A stretch of 53,175 bases of DNA from Gemmatimonadota bacterium (lineage in GTDB: Bacteria > Gemmatimonadota > Gemmatimonadetes > Gemmatimonadales > Gemmatimonadaceae), in NCBI GenBank assembly GCA_021324775.1, contig JAJPIM010000023.1:1-53175 (forward strand), read 5' to 3'. The first letter of the stretch is position 1, and each line of letters starts with the position of its first letter. The notes under the pieces are model-generated. The model was given only the letters and a program-made list of their open reading frames with translations. It did not search any database and was not told the DNA's origin. Of the stretch, positions 1-8,086 are shown piece by piece. The position numbers and the translations under genes were made by a program.

Positions 1-152
1 ACCAGGTTGCGCAGGTCTTCCTTCAACGTCGCCAGGTACGCCTGCTGCTTGGTGTTCGCGAACTTCGGAATTGCGATCGCGGCCAGAATGCCGATGATCA
101 CGACGACAATCAACAACTCGATCAGGGTGAAACCCTTCCGCATGCGCTGCAT
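1..152 (-). CDS. Type IV pilin / pseudopilin, N-terminal part (cut by window edge)
   Basis: Major or minor type IV pilin or type II secretion pseudopilin. The product is matured by prepilin peptidase and assembled into a filament from the inner membrane. The protein begins MQRMRKGFTLIELL, a class III signal peptide: short basic leader, Gly just before the cleaved Phe, and Glu at position 5 of the mature protein. A single hydrophobic helix (LLIVVVIIGILAAIAIP) follows, then the usual start of the pilin globular domain (FANTKQQAYLATLKEDL). Two in-frame ATGs lie three codons apart. The outer one is chosen because GAGGG lies 9 bases upstream. Only about 50 residues are inside the window, so pilin and pseudopilin cannot be told apart. 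Confidence 0.9.
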   Translation of the reverse strand, partial: MQRMRKGFTLIELLIVVVIIGILAAIAIPKFANTKQQAYLATLKEDLRNL

Positions 153-455
153 ACTGGTATGCCCTCGGGTGTTAGGTCGGCAACCGTCAGCAGGTTGCCG
201 GCGGGCCGTACAGGTTTGGGTCCCTCACTTCGACGCGATGGGTAAAGCAAGGGCTGGACCGGTCTCGACCGTCTCAGTTTTGGACAGCCTAACACGCCGA
301 GATACAATCACTTACAATAGCGCCTATTAAGTGCTGGACGCGTTTGGGTACGGCAGTTCGCGTGACCGATTGCAGATCGCGGCAGCGCTTGGCCCGGGGG
401 GCATATGGTTGGCAATACATTCCCCAATCCCCCAATCCGTCCTTAGTCCCGCCAA
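153..455. other. Intergenic region between pilin and GNAT genes
   Basis: This is the divergent spacer of about 300 bases between the pilin gene and the acetyltransferase. It holds the pilin ribosome-binding site at its left end and a sigma70-like promoter facing right at 280-308. I see no other gene, RNA or strong hairpin in it. Confidence 0.6.
280..308 (+). promoter_or_regulatory. Possible sigma70-type promoter for the GNAT gene
   Basis: A -35 like TTGGAC (280-285) and a -10 like TACAAT (303-308) are separated by 17 bases. The site lies in the divergent pilin/GNAT spacer and points toward the acetyltransferase, leaving a leader of about 140 bases. The call rests on sequence match alone. Confidence 0.4.
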
Positions 456-1073
456 ATGGAACAACCCACGCTTTCCGGATCGTACGTCCGCCTGGTGCCG
501 CTCTCTCTCGATCACGTGCCGGCGCTCTGCGAGGCCGGCCTGGACCCCGAGATCTGGCGCTGGACACCTGCGAACGTGGATAGCCCTGCCGGCATGCGCG
601 CTTTCGTTACGGAAGCGCTGGCCGAACGGGACGCGGGACGGGCAATCCCCTTCGTGCAGACCGAAGCCGCCACCGGTCGCGTCGTCGGCAGCACTCGTCT
701 CGCCAACATCGATCGCAGGCACCGCCGCGCCGAGATCGGATGGACCTGGATCGGCCGCCCCTGGCAACGCACCGCGATCAACACCGAGGCCAAACTCCTG
801 CTCTTCACGCATGCCTTCGATGTCATGGGCTGCAAACGCGTGGAGCTCAAGACGGACGCCCTGAACGTGCAATCTCGCCGCGCCATTGCGCGGCTCGGCG
901 CCGTCCAGGAGGGAATCTTCCGCCGCCACATGATCACGGACTCCGGCCGATCGCGTGATACGGTCTACTTCAGCGTGATCGATGAGGAATGGCCTGCGGT
1001 CCGCCAGGGTCTGAAAGACCGCCTGCATGACGGTCTGCGTCCGCACCAGCGCGCGCGTTCTCGTGCCGGCTGA
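456..1073 (+). CDS. GNAT family N-acetyltransferase (RimJ/RimL type)
   Basis: Predicted cytosolic acetyl-CoA-dependent N-acetyltransferase of 205 residues, of the RimJ/RimL class that modifies protein N-termini or small amines. Family marks seen are the opening GSYVRLVPLSLDHVPALCEAG, the strand VVGSTRLANIDRRHRRAEIGWTWIG, then WQRTAINTEAKLLLFTHAFD in the acetyl-CoA pyrophosphate-loop region. The closing part RVELKTDALNVQSRRAIARLGAVQEGIFRRHM is also typical. The canonical Q/R-x-x-G-x-G/A loop is degenerate here (WQRTAIN), as in many members of this branch. The substrate is unknown. The 3' end overlaps the next gene by 47 bases, which suggests one transcript. Confidence 0.88.
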   Translation: MEQPTLSGSYVRLVPLSLDHVPALCEAGLDPEIWRWTPANVDSPAGMRAFVTEALAERDAGRAIPFVQTEAATGRVVGSTRLANIDRRHRRAEIGWTWIGRPWQRTAINTEAKLLLFTHAFDVMGCKRVELKTDALNVQSRRAIARLGAVQEGIFRRHMITDSGRSRDTVYFSVIDEEWPAVRQGLKDRLHDGLRPHQRARSRAG

Positions 1074-1830
1074 ATCCGTTCTGCTCAATCACCTCTTCAC
1101 CGCGGCCGGCATCGAGCAGTTGCAAACCCGGCACGCGCTTTCACCCTGGGCAGAGTCGGCGTACGCGGAACTCGTCGCAAAAGTCGCGGATCCCGCGTTC
1201 CCCTGCACATTCGGCACGGTGGCACTCCGCAAAGGCGATCTCCTCACGGCCTTCGTCGAAACGCAGGATCCGGCGGCGCTTCGGCAGGGGCTCTACGAGC
1301 GATTCGCCGAGTACACCGCCCGCATGGGGACGCTCGATCCGGTCGCCGCTTCGCTCCACCCGCTCGCCATCTTCCTCCCGCCACCGCAGGGCGTACGCAC
1401 GATCGCCGAGTATTTCGCGTTCGGATGGTCGCTGCTGCAGTGGTTGCACGAGCATGATCCGGCGCCCTGGCCGGAGCGCATCCCGCGCGATTCTGATGAC
1501 CCGGCGTGGTCGTACTGCTTCGGCGGCGTTCCGTTGTTCGTGAACTTCAAGACGCCGGCACACCGGCTCCGGCGCAGCCGGCGGATGGCGAGCGCGTATC
1601 TCCTGCTGGTCCAGACTCGCGATGGCTTCGACGTGGTGGCGGGCGATACCCCGCAGGGCCGCCGCGCGCGAAGCCTCATCCGCGAGAAGCTCGCCGCGTA
1701 CGACCCGGTCCCGCCCTACCCGGAGCTTGCGCACTTCGGCACGACCACGAACCGTGAATGGAAGCAGTATTTCGTGCCCGACGACAACCGTCCTGCCGCA
1801 GGCCATTGCCCGTTCAAGAACTGCAAATAG
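1027..1830 (+). CDS. YqcI/YcgG family protein
   Basis: A 267-residue soluble protein recognised as YqcI/YcgG family from PAFPCTFGTVALRKGDLLTAF near residues 56-76, the central LHPLAIFLPPP, the aromatic stretch FAFGWSLLQWLHEHDP, and FVNFKTPAHRLRRSRR. It ends in a small Cys pair (CPFKNCK). The biochemical role of the family is not established. It overlaps the 3' end of the GNAT gene. The ATG at 1027 has no clear ribosome-binding site, and a GTG at 1063 is an alternative that would nearly remove the overlap. Translation is probably coupled to the upstream acetyltransferase. Confidence 0.8.
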   Translation: MTVCVRTSARVLVPAESVLLNHLFTAAGIEQLQTRHALSPWAESAYAELVAKVADPAFPCTFGTVALRKGDLLTAFVETQDPAALRQGLYERFAEYTARMGTLDPVAASLHPLAIFLPPPQGVRTIAEYFAFGWSLLQWLHEHDPAPWPERIPRDSDDPAWSYCFGGVPLFVNFKTPAHRLRRSRRMASAYLLLVQTRDGFDVVAGDTPQGRRARSLIREKLAAYDPVPPYPELAHFGTTTNREWKQYFVPDDNRPAAGHCPFKNCK

Positions 1831-1885
1831 AGACGCCAGTGGAGAAGTGGGGCCACTGGTGAAAGGGGTAATGCTTGCCGAGTGC

Positions 1886-2055
1886 GGGCCGTTGCCCGAA
1901 CAGGGCGACCTTCGGTTCTCGAACGGCCCCCGCTGCGTGTTGCTGCGGCGTCTGGCGCGACATCTGGATTGGCTGGAGGTGATCTGGAGGCAGCCGATAG
2001 TTGCGGTGGCTGTGGCTGGTGACGGCGGGCCGGTCGCGACCGGCCCCTACCAGGG
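1886..2055 (+). repeat. Composite dispersed intergenic repeat, copy 1 (modules A and B)
   Basis: Module A (about 1886-1950) has GGGCCGTTGCCCGAACAGGG at its left end and CTCGAACGGCCCCCGCTGCG inside it, so GGCCGTT and AACGGCC are inverted arms. A linker containing CATCTGGATTGG leads to module B, the perfect 20-base palindrome GGGCCGGTCG/CGACCGGCCC at 2027-2046, followed by CTACCAGGG. Related copies lie near 5.87, 30.06, 30.15, 40.3, 45.3, 48.2, 49.9 and 52.4 kb, all between genes. Confidence 0.85.
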
Positions 2056-2085
2056 CCCAGACAGTGGTGGTCGCTACCTCGCCAC

Positions 2086-2115
2086 GGGGCGGCTCATCAC
2101 GGGGCGGCTCATCAC
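2086..2115 (+). repeat. Two tandem 15-bp repeats
   Basis: GGGGCGGCTCATCAC occurs twice in perfect tandem at 2086-2100 and 2101-2115, just beyond the 3' end of the minus-strand DinB gene. No function can be read from it. Confidence 0.85.
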
Positions 2116-2135
2116 GGCCCGCGCCCGGCGCGACC

Positions 2136-2663
2136 TTAGCCGAATTCCTGCCGGGCTGGGGGCTGCTCTGCCCCCACGACTCCGATCGCGATGTCCGCGG
2201 CCGCGTAGTTCTCACCACGAATCGGCGCACCCGCGAGCCGTCGCAGCATCGCCAGTTGCCCGATGTGCGTGAGTGCATCCGCGATCGGCGCCTGAAATAG
2301 CTGCTCGGCCGGGTGCTCGAGCGGCGCGCCTGATGCGAGGTGCGCGTCGAATTGCTGCAGGGTCGTGAAAAATCGCTGTGCCTCCTGGTCCCACGGCGAT
2401 GGCGTGGCCGCCCGCCATTTGTTCTTCCCCTTTGCCATCCACAACGCCCACTCGAACAGGTCACCCATGTGCGCGAGGATCTCGACGGGCGTGCGGCCGC
2501 CCTCGCTGACCCGGAAGCCTGCAAACGAGGGTGGCGCGCCCCGCACGCATTTCGACGCGCGATACGCGACGGTCGCGAGGGTGTGACGCAGAAACGCCCG
2601 CGTCGCCTCACTACCCGACGGCGATGAACCGGTTGCGGCGTAGTCTCCGGAGCGCTGGATCAT
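2136..2663 (-). CDS. DinB family protein
   Basis: Small four-helix-bundle protein of 175 residues. DinB/YfiT-type proteins usually bind a divalent metal through three His and act in thiol-dependent transferase or uncharacterised reactions. Supporting segments are TRAFLRHTLATVAYRASKC near the start, the typical RTPVEILAHMGDLFEWAL with a candidate metal His, and IADALTHIGQLAMLRRLAG with a second. An upstream in-frame extension to 2921 is rejected as the start because it runs through tandem repeats and reads as low-complexity TGDDPTG units. The ATG at 2663 gives a normal family length. This is one of three divergent DinB-fold genes in the window. Confidence 0.75.
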   Translation of the reverse strand: MIQRSGDYAATGSSPSGSEATRAFLRHTLATVAYRASKCVRGAPPSFAGFRVSEGGRTPVEILAHMGDLFEWALWMAKGKNKWRAATPSPWDQEAQRFFTTLQQFDAHLASGAPLEHPAEQLFQAPIADALTHIGQLAMLRRLAGAPIRGENYAAADIAIGVVGAEQPPARQEFG

Positions 2664-2724
2664 GGCTGGATCATGGTGGTGGGCGACCGTCGGAGGTGGG
2701 AAGGGCGAGTGTACAGCCAGACCG

Positions 2725-2778
2725 CCAGTTGGATCATCGCCAGTTGGCTCTCCAGTTGGATCATCGCCAGTTGGCTCT
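2725..2778 (+). repeat. Two tandem 27-bp repeats
   Basis: A perfect tandem duplication of 27 bases, units 2725-2751 and 2752-2778. Each unit contains CCAGTTGGATCATCG and ends in GCCAGTTGGCTCT. It sits in the spacer between the divergent DinB and DUF4097 genes. Confidence 0.9.
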
Positions 2779-2834
2779 ACGGTAGCGCGACAGTATGCGC
2801 GGTACGAGACGCCCCGACAAGCCACCCCGCTCGG

Positions 2835-2873
2835 CCGCCAAACCATCCCGCCAAGCCATCCCGCCAAACCATC
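2835..2873 (+). repeat. Three tandem 13-bp repeats
   Basis: CCGCCAAACCATC occurs three times head to tail (2835-2847, 2848-2860 with one change, 2861-2873), just upstream of the DUF4097 ribosome-binding site. Together with the 27-bp units this makes the divergent spacer unusually repetitive. Confidence 0.85.
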
Positions 2874-2923
2874 CCGCGCCATCCGGCATCCAAGGGATAT
2901 CACCCACGCTAGTGGAGGCATCC

Positions 2924-3763
2924 GTGCGCGTTCGCAACCGGACGATGTTTGGATTGGCGGTCATGCTGTCGGTGGCGGCACCATGGGCCGCGCTCCATGC
3001 CCAGCGGGCCGCTGCTGACGACGCCGAGTGGCTCAGCGAATGCCAGCGGGAGGACCGGGGACGCTCGGACCGAGCGCATGTCTGCGAGATACGCGTCGAG
3101 CGCCTCGCGCACCCCGCGACGCTCACGGTCGATGGCGGCGAGAACGGCGGCGTCGAGATCATCGGCTGGGATGGCGACAGCGTCGTGATGCACGCCCTGG
3201 TACGGGCGACGGGGGACTCGCCCGACGAGGCACGCGACGTGGCCAGCCGAGTGACGATCTCGTTCAGTAACGGACGGATACACGCTGATGGCCCGGCATC
3301 CGGCCACCATGAACGATGGTCCGTGAACTACCGCGTCTTCGTCCCCCGGCATAGCGACCTGGCTATCGAGACTCTCAATGGGCCAGTGTCGGTCGAAGGT
3401 GTCACCGGCCACATGAACATGAAAGCTGTCAACGGCCCGGTGTCTCTCAGGCAGGTTGGCGGCGACGTGCACGCCCGTGCCGAAAATGGGCCGATCGATG
3501 TCGCACTCAAGGGTGTCCGATGGGACGGCGCGGGCCTCGATGCCGAATCCGAGAACGGGCCGGTGGAGCTGACGCTGCCCGCGGGGTACGCGGCACACCT
3601 GGAGACCGGCACGGAAAACGGCCCGATGGATGTCCGCTTCCCCATCACGCTCCAGGGCGACCTCGATACACGCCACCTCTCGCTGGATATCGGCGGCGGC
3701 GGCCCGCCAATCCGCCTCATCACCACCAACGGACCGGTCACTCTCCGGCACACATCGGACTAG
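2924..3763 (+). CDS. Exported DUF4097-like beta-helix protein
   Basis: Secreted or periplasmic protein of 279 residues. A GTG start at 2924 is chosen because GGAGG lies 5 bases upstream and a signal peptide follows at once (VRVRNRTMFGLAVMLSVAAPWAALHAQ). The body is a stack of short beta-strand rungs that repeat an N-G-P motif: LNGPVSVEGV, VNGPVSLRQV, ENGPIDVALK, ENGPVELTLP, ENGPMDVRFP and TNGPVTLRHT. This is the hallmark of DUF4097 and putative auto-transporter adhesin-head proteins. No catalytic residues are apparent, so the role is probably structural or envelope-associated. A strong terminator follows the stop. Confidence 0.85.
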   Translation: MRVRNRTMFGLAVMLSVAAPWAALHAQRAAADDAEWLSECQREDRGRSDRAHVCEIRVERLAHPATLTVDGGENGGVEIIGWDGDSVVMHALVRATGDSPDEARDVASRVTISFSNGRIHADGPASGHHERWSVNYRVFVPRHSDLAIETLNGPVSVEGVTGHMNMKAVNGPVSLRQVGGDVHARAENGPIDVALKGVRWDGAGLDAESENGPVELTLPAGYAAHLETGTENGPMDVRFPITLQGDLDTRHLSLDIGGGGPPIRLITTNGPVTLRHTSD

Positions 3764-3790
3764 ACAGGTGCTCCTCCCCCGCTTCCCGGG

Positions 3791-3815
3791 AAAGGCCGCG
3801 ACGAGCGGCCTTTTT
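3791..3815 (+). terminator. Intrinsic terminator after the DUF4097 gene
   Basis: AAAGGCCGC (3791-3799) pairs with GCGGCCTTT (3805-3813) around the loop GACGA, followed by more T. It lies 28 bases after the stop codon. This is the best textbook rho-independent terminator in the window. Confidence 0.9.
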
Positions 3816-3892
3816 CACGCCCGCCCCAGCCCCCGGCGTTATACCCGCATGCGCTGGTAACCGGCCCGTCGCCAGACCGTCTATAGAAGGTC

Positions 3893-5863
3893 ATGGATGA
3901 TCAGGCTGGCAACGGAGAGCACCCCCATCCGGATGGGCGGCCGCCGGCTGCTCAGTTGTCAACCGTACCATCGGATGATCCAGACGCCCCTGCCGCCGCC
4001 TCCTCCCCCATCACCGCTGGCCCTCGGGCGCAGGTGGGCGCCCCGCAGCTCCGGCAGGCACTCGGCACTGGCCCACACCCGAGCGGCAATCCCGCACTCG
4101 ATGGCACACTCGCGATGTATCTCGAGCGCGTCGCCAACCGTGCTGCGGCGGCGTTCGGCGCGTCCGCCGCGGTCATCGCGCTCGTCGGGGACGACCGGCG
4201 GTGCTTCATCGGCGGCTCCACGCCGCCGGCATGGCTGAGCCGCGACCCCGGCGCTCTGATTCGCTCGCGCGCGTGCACGGGCGTCCTCGAGAGCGGAGAG
4301 TTGATCGCGGTCGAAAACGCGAGCGGGCCCGGCGGCGGGGGCATGGCCGCGATGTCCGGTGTCCCCGCGTACATGATCGCACCCCTTCCCCGCGCCGCGT
4401 CCGGCCGGCCAGCCGGTGTCTTCTGCGTGTTCGCCGCGTCCGCGCGCCAATGGTCCGCGGACGAGATCGCGCTCCTCGGTGAGCACGCCGCCGCCACGGC
4501 GCCGGCTCTCGCCCTCCGGCGGCGGCCCGAGAACCAGGAACCCGATCCGGCCCGCCATCGTCGCGAATGGCTGCAGGATCCTCTGACCGGTCTCCCCAAC
4601 CGCGTGCTGTTCATGGAACGGCTCGCACAGGCGATCGCCCGCAACCGCCGGGAAGCCGCACCTTTCGCAGTCATTCTCCTCGATCTCGATCACTTTCGCA
4701 CGATCAACGAGAGCCTCGGCCACGCGGCCGGCGACTCGCTCCTCGTCTCGGTCGGCCAACGGCTCGTCGATTGCTCACGCGCCGGGGACACAGTCGCGCG
4801 ACTGGGCGCGGACGAGTTCGCGCTGCTCATCCATCGCGTCACGCACGCCGCCGATGCCGCACGGTTGGCGGAGCGCGTGCAGGCGGCCCTCGCCTCCCCG
4901 ATCAATGTCCAGGGATACGAAGTGTTCACGTCCGCGAGCTTCGGCATCGCGCTCGAATCCGGCAGCGCGGGCGAGCCCGAACACCTCCTGCGGAGCGCCG
5001 ATCTCGCACTCGGCAGCGCCAAACGCGCCGGGCGGTCGCGGTTCGTGGTCTTCGACCGCGTCATGCACTCCGAAGCACTCGCCCGGCTGCAACTCGAGAT
5101 GGAGCTGCGCCGCGCCGCCGAACGCGAGGCGTTCGTGCTGCACTACCAGCCGATCATCTCGCTCGCCACCGGGCATATCGTGTCCGTCGAAGCGCTCGTC
5201 CGCTGGGACCACGAGGAGCGCGGGCTCGTCTCGCCGGCCGAGTTCATTGCCGCCGCGGAAGCGACCGGCGTCATCATCCCCGTCGGCCGTTGGGTGCTCA
5301 ACTCGGCCTGCCGCCAGCTCCACGAATGGCATACGGCATTCCCGCAATGGGCGTCGCTGTCGGTCGCGGTCAATGTGTCGGTGCGCCAGCTCCTCCGCCC
5401 GGATTTCGCCGACACGGTGAGCCGTGCGCTACGCGAAGCCAGCCTCGAACCGGAGTTCCTCACGATCGAGTTAACGGAGAGTGTCCTGATCGAGCGACCA
5501 GAAGTCGTGCTGGCTTCGCTCACCGCCGTGCGGCAGCTCGGCGTCAAGGTCAACCTCGACGATTTCGGAACTGGTTACTCGTCTCTCGCCGTCCTCGACC
5601 GATTCCCGCTGGATGGCATCAAGATCGACCGTACATTCGTGCAGACACTCGGGCGCGAAACCCGCGCGGTACAGTTCGTCCAGGCGATGGTCACGCTCGC
5701 CCAGAGTCTCCAGCTCGAGACGGTCGGCGAAGGCATCGATTCCGATGACCAGCTCCGCGAACTCCGGGCGATCGGCTGCACATTTGGCCAGGGCTTTCTC
5801 TTCGCCCACGCCGTGGATGTGGCGGCGCTCGAGCAGTTGCTGCACGACGATCCGGCCTGGTGA
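3893..5863 (+). CDS. GAF-GGDEF-EAL protein, probable c-di-GMP phosphodiesterase with degenerate GGDEF
   Basis: Cytosolic c-di-GMP signalling protein of 656 residues. A disordered N-terminus is followed by a GAF-like sensor (about 75-205), a GGDEF domain (about 225-390) and an EAL domain (about 398-650). The GGDEF signature reads RLGADEF (GADEF at 305-309), with the second Gly replaced by Ala; the usual Tyr of the ALYxAKxxGR motif is also lost (LALGSAKRAGR). The inhibitory RxxD (RAGD, 296-299) is kept. The EAL domain looks complete: EALVRW (433-438), NVSVRQL, ELTES, LDDFGTGYSSL, IKIDRTFV, a late GEG(I)D and GQGFLF. The likely net activity is c-di-GMP hydrolysis controlled by GAF and GGDEF, but this is inferred. 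The ATG at 3893 has AGAAGG very close upstream. Confidence 0.9.
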   Translation: MDDQAGNGEHPHPDGRPPAAQLSTVPSDDPDAPAAASSPITAGPRAQVGAPQLRQALGTGPHPSGNPALDGTLAMYLERVANRAAAAFGASAAVIALVGDDRRCFIGGSTPPAWLSRDPGALIRSRACTGVLESGELIAVENASGPGGGGMAAMSGVPAYMIAPLPRAASGRPAGVFCVFAASARQWSADEIALLGEHAAATAPALALRRRPENQEPDPARHRREWLQDPLTGLPNRVLFMERLAQAIARNRREAAPFAVILLDLDHFRTINESLGHAAGDSLLVSVGQRLVDCSRAGDTVARLGADEFALLIHRVTHAADAARLAERVQAALASPINVQGYEVFTSASFGIALESGSAGEPEHLLRSADLALGSAKRAGRSRFVVFDRVMHSEALARLQLEMELRRAAEREAFVLHYQPIISLATGHIVSVEALVRWDHEERGLVSPAEFIAAAEATGVIIPVGRWVLNSACRQLHEWHTAFPQWASLSVAVNVSVRQLLRPDFADTVSRALREASLEPEFLTIELTESVLIERPEVVLASLTAVRQLGVKVNLDDFGTGYSSLAVLDRFPLDGIKIDRTFVQTLGRETRAVQFVQAMVTLAQSLQLETVGEGIDSDDQLRELRAIGCTFGQGFLFAHAVDVAALEQLLHDDPAW

Positions 5864-5918
5864 CGGCCGTTGCCCGACGGGGCGACCCACGGTTCTCGAA
5901 CGACCGCTGCTGCGTAGA
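5864..5918 (+). repeat. Dispersed repeat module A, degenerate copy
   Basis: ACGGCCGTTGCCCGACGG followed by CGGTTCTCGAACGACCGCTGCTGCGTAG matches module A of the 1.89-kb repeat with several changes. It abuts the stop codon of the c-di-GMP gene. No module B follows. The rest of the spacer up to about 6170 shows no gene or strong signal. Confidence 0.7.
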
Positions 5919-6179
5919 GGAAGGAGATAGCTGGTCAGCATAACCCACGATCCGGGTTCTTTCCTCGCTGAGCTGACACCGAAAGCGGCACACGCCGCCC
6001 CGTGTCCAGGACCCTTGACGGCCGGCGTCTCCGGTGCATTGTCTCTGCCAACCAGGTTTGTAGTATCCTCGCCTTCTGAGTGCCGAATTTGCCGGCGCCC
6101 ACGACCATGCGAGTTGGCGAGAGACTCTAGCCGATGGCCTGATGCTGCAGATGGGTGACCTGCGGTGGAGGATGCGGGC

Positions 6180-7193
6180 GTGAAGATGAGCTGGGTTGGG
6201 ATGGCCTTGGCGTTAGTGACGGCGGCCGGTCTCTCGCCGAACGAGCGTGCCCAGGCACGGGACGATGCGACCGGTCCGGGCCCGCGCGAGGGCCATTGTT
6301 TACTCTATGACAATGAGCGCCACCGGGTCGTTTTGACGGGCGGCTACCAGGTGCCGAACCAGCTTGCGGCGGAGGAGCTCTGGGATTGGAACGGTAGCCG
6401 CTGGGAGCGCGTGTCCGCCGCCGCTGGCCCGGCTCCGCGGCCGCGCAGCTTGAGCGGCGCCGCGTATGACACGCGTCGTAAACGACTCGTTTTGGTCGGG
6501 GGTTTCGGTATCGGCAACAGCGGCAATTATACCGAGCACCTAGGCGAAACCTGGGAATGGGATGGCCAGAGCTGGCACCTGATGGCGGATACCAGCATTG
6601 GAACACGGGACCATCACGTGATGGTCTACGATGCTGCGCGAGGCAAGACAGTGATGTACGGGGGACAAGCGGCGAACCGTTCGTGGGCAACGGACACGTG
6701 GGAATGGGATGGGAACCACTGGACGAGGGTCGCAACAGCAGGACCGGGCGCCCGTGCGCATTTTGCGATGGCGTATGACAGCAAACGGAAGAGAGTCGTT
6801 CTGTTTGGCGGATTCGGGGACGATGAGAAGTATCGGAACGATACCTGGGAATGGGACGGCCATACCTGGCGGAAGGTGAGCGAGGAAGGACCGGCACCGC
6901 GTGCCCGGCATCGCATGGCGTACGACCGCCGCGCCGGCGTCGTAGTTCTGTATGGCGGCGATGGCGTGAAGACAGATTCAGGGCGCGGATTCAGGTACCT
7001 CGATGATACGTGGACCTGGGACGGCAAGCGCTGGGCGGAAGTGAAGGTGCCCGGCCCGGGCCAGCGTTTCATGCACGCGATGGCCTACGACGAGTCACGC
7101 GGGAAGATCGTGCTCTATGCCGGTGGGTCGGCCGACCATGCTCTCAGTGATACGTGGGAGTGGGATGGCAAAGCATGGCGGCAAGCCAATTAG
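6180..7193 (+). CDS. Exported kelch-like repeat (beta-propeller) protein
   Basis: Predicted exported beta-propeller of 337 residues. The hydrophobic segment WVGMALALVTAAGL near the start acts as a signal peptide. Six repeats follow of the pattern MxYDxxRxxxVLxGG then DTWEWDGxxWxxV: LWDWNGSRW, TWEWDGQSW, TWEWDGNHW, TWEWDGHTW, TWTWDGKRW and TWEWDGKAW. Such kelch/galactose-oxidase-type blades usually bind proteins or carbohydrates. No enzyme domain is attached, so the function is unknown. The GTG at 6180 is preferred because GGAGG lies 8 bases upstream. A GTG at 6165 and an ATG at 6201 are alternatives. Confidence 0.82.
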   Translation: MKMSWVGMALALVTAAGLSPNERAQARDDATGPGPREGHCLLYDNERHRVVLTGGYQVPNQLAAEELWDWNGSRWERVSAAAGPAPRPRSLSGAAYDTRRKRLVLVGGFGIGNSGNYTEHLGETWEWDGQSWHLMADTSIGTRDHHVMVYDAARGKTVMYGGQAANRSWATDTWEWDGNHWTRVATAGPGARAHFAMAYDSKRKRVVLFGGFGDDEKYRNDTWEWDGHTWRKVSEEGPAPRARHRMAYDRRAGVVVLYGGDGVKTDSGRGFRYLDDTWTWDGKRWAEVKVPGPGQRFMHAMAYDESRGKIVLYAGGSADHALSDTWEWDGKAWRQAN

Positions 7194-7261
7194 CGACGTG
7201 GTCCCGCCTCGACGGCCCTCTCACATCAGAGAAAGTGCGACCAAGGTGACCTCGGGCCCTA

Positions 7262-7852
7262 TCACTTGCTCCACGGTGGTGTGATCCCATTGATCCGGGC
7301 GTACGTAATCAGTTGACCCAGGTGCTCGTGGAGGTCCGCGGTCATGCGGGTTGCAGTCTCTGCGACCGTTGTTGACCGGCCAAACCAGGTGATCGGTCCG
7401 ATCGTATTGATGTCCACTGCGCCAATCGTTCCCTTGGCGTACGCCAGGCCATTCTGGAGATGCTTGAGCACCATCTCCTTGCTCGGATTGGCCTCGAACT
7501 TACCCAGATCGGCCATCTTGACGACCGGTGATCCCGGGGCTCCGAACGCCATCGGACTGAAGAGGTAATACTCGCTGGCGACGTGCATAAATACGGCGCC
7601 AACCGATCGTACTTGAGGCGTGGGGCGCCACGAGTATTTGTCAGCGGGGAAGGCGTTCGCCAGCGCGATGAACTTCGCACTGACCCGGTCCAAGTCCGCA
7701 AGATATTGCTTGCGCACCTCAGCGGCATCGACACGCGTGGGCGTTGTTTGAGCTGGGACCGGGCGCGCAAATCCCAGTACCGCAAGCACGAACCCCAGAG
7801 CCGGTATGCGGACCCAATGAAGGTGCCGCACGATGTACCGCGCATTGCCCAT
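7262..7852 (-). CDS. Exported DinB family protein
   Basis: DinB-fold protein of 196 residues with an N-terminal signal peptide (IPALGFVLAVLGFARPVPAQ), so it acts outside the cytoplasm. The helix bundle covers VRKQYLADLDRVSAKFIALANAFP, then VGAVFMHVASEYYLFSP with the first candidate metal His, and TADLHEHLGQLITYARINGI with two more. The ATG at 7852 is preferred over the long in-frame extension because GGGGAG lies 6 bases upstream and the signal peptide begins there. Exported DinB proteins are common in Gemmatimonadota- and Acidobacteria-like genomes, and their substrate is unknown. The gene is convergent with the kelch gene. Confidence 0.85.
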   Translation of the reverse strand: MGNARYIVRHLHWVRIPALGFVLAVLGFARPVPAQTTPTRVDAAEVRKQYLADLDRVSAKFIALANAFPADKYSWRPTPQVRSVGAVFMHVASEYYLFSPMAFGAPGSPVVKMADLGKFEANPSKEMVLKHLQNGLAYAKGTIGAVDINTIGPITWFGRSTTVAETATRMTADLHEHLGQLITYARINGITPPWSK

Positions 7853-8086
7853 GACAACTCCCCAATTATGGATAGCCGGACGGCCAGAACACGGTATTTC
7901 CCTGATGGCAATCTCCGGCGAGACAGCACCACAGCCACCTAGCCAGATCCCGGCGTGGCTGTAACCATCACTGATCTGTATGGCCAAGCTACCCAGAGTG
8001 GCCTCACGGTATTGAATGGACCCAACATCGAAATCTCCGAGGCTCCGCTTCAATCCCGGGATGGTCGTGTTAGGGATCTGTTAAGA

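Noticed and set aside
2664-2921. In-frame N-terminal extension of the minus-strand DinB gene
   Set aside because: It translates tandem repeats into TGDDPTG-type low-complexity sequence; the family-like protein begins at 2663.
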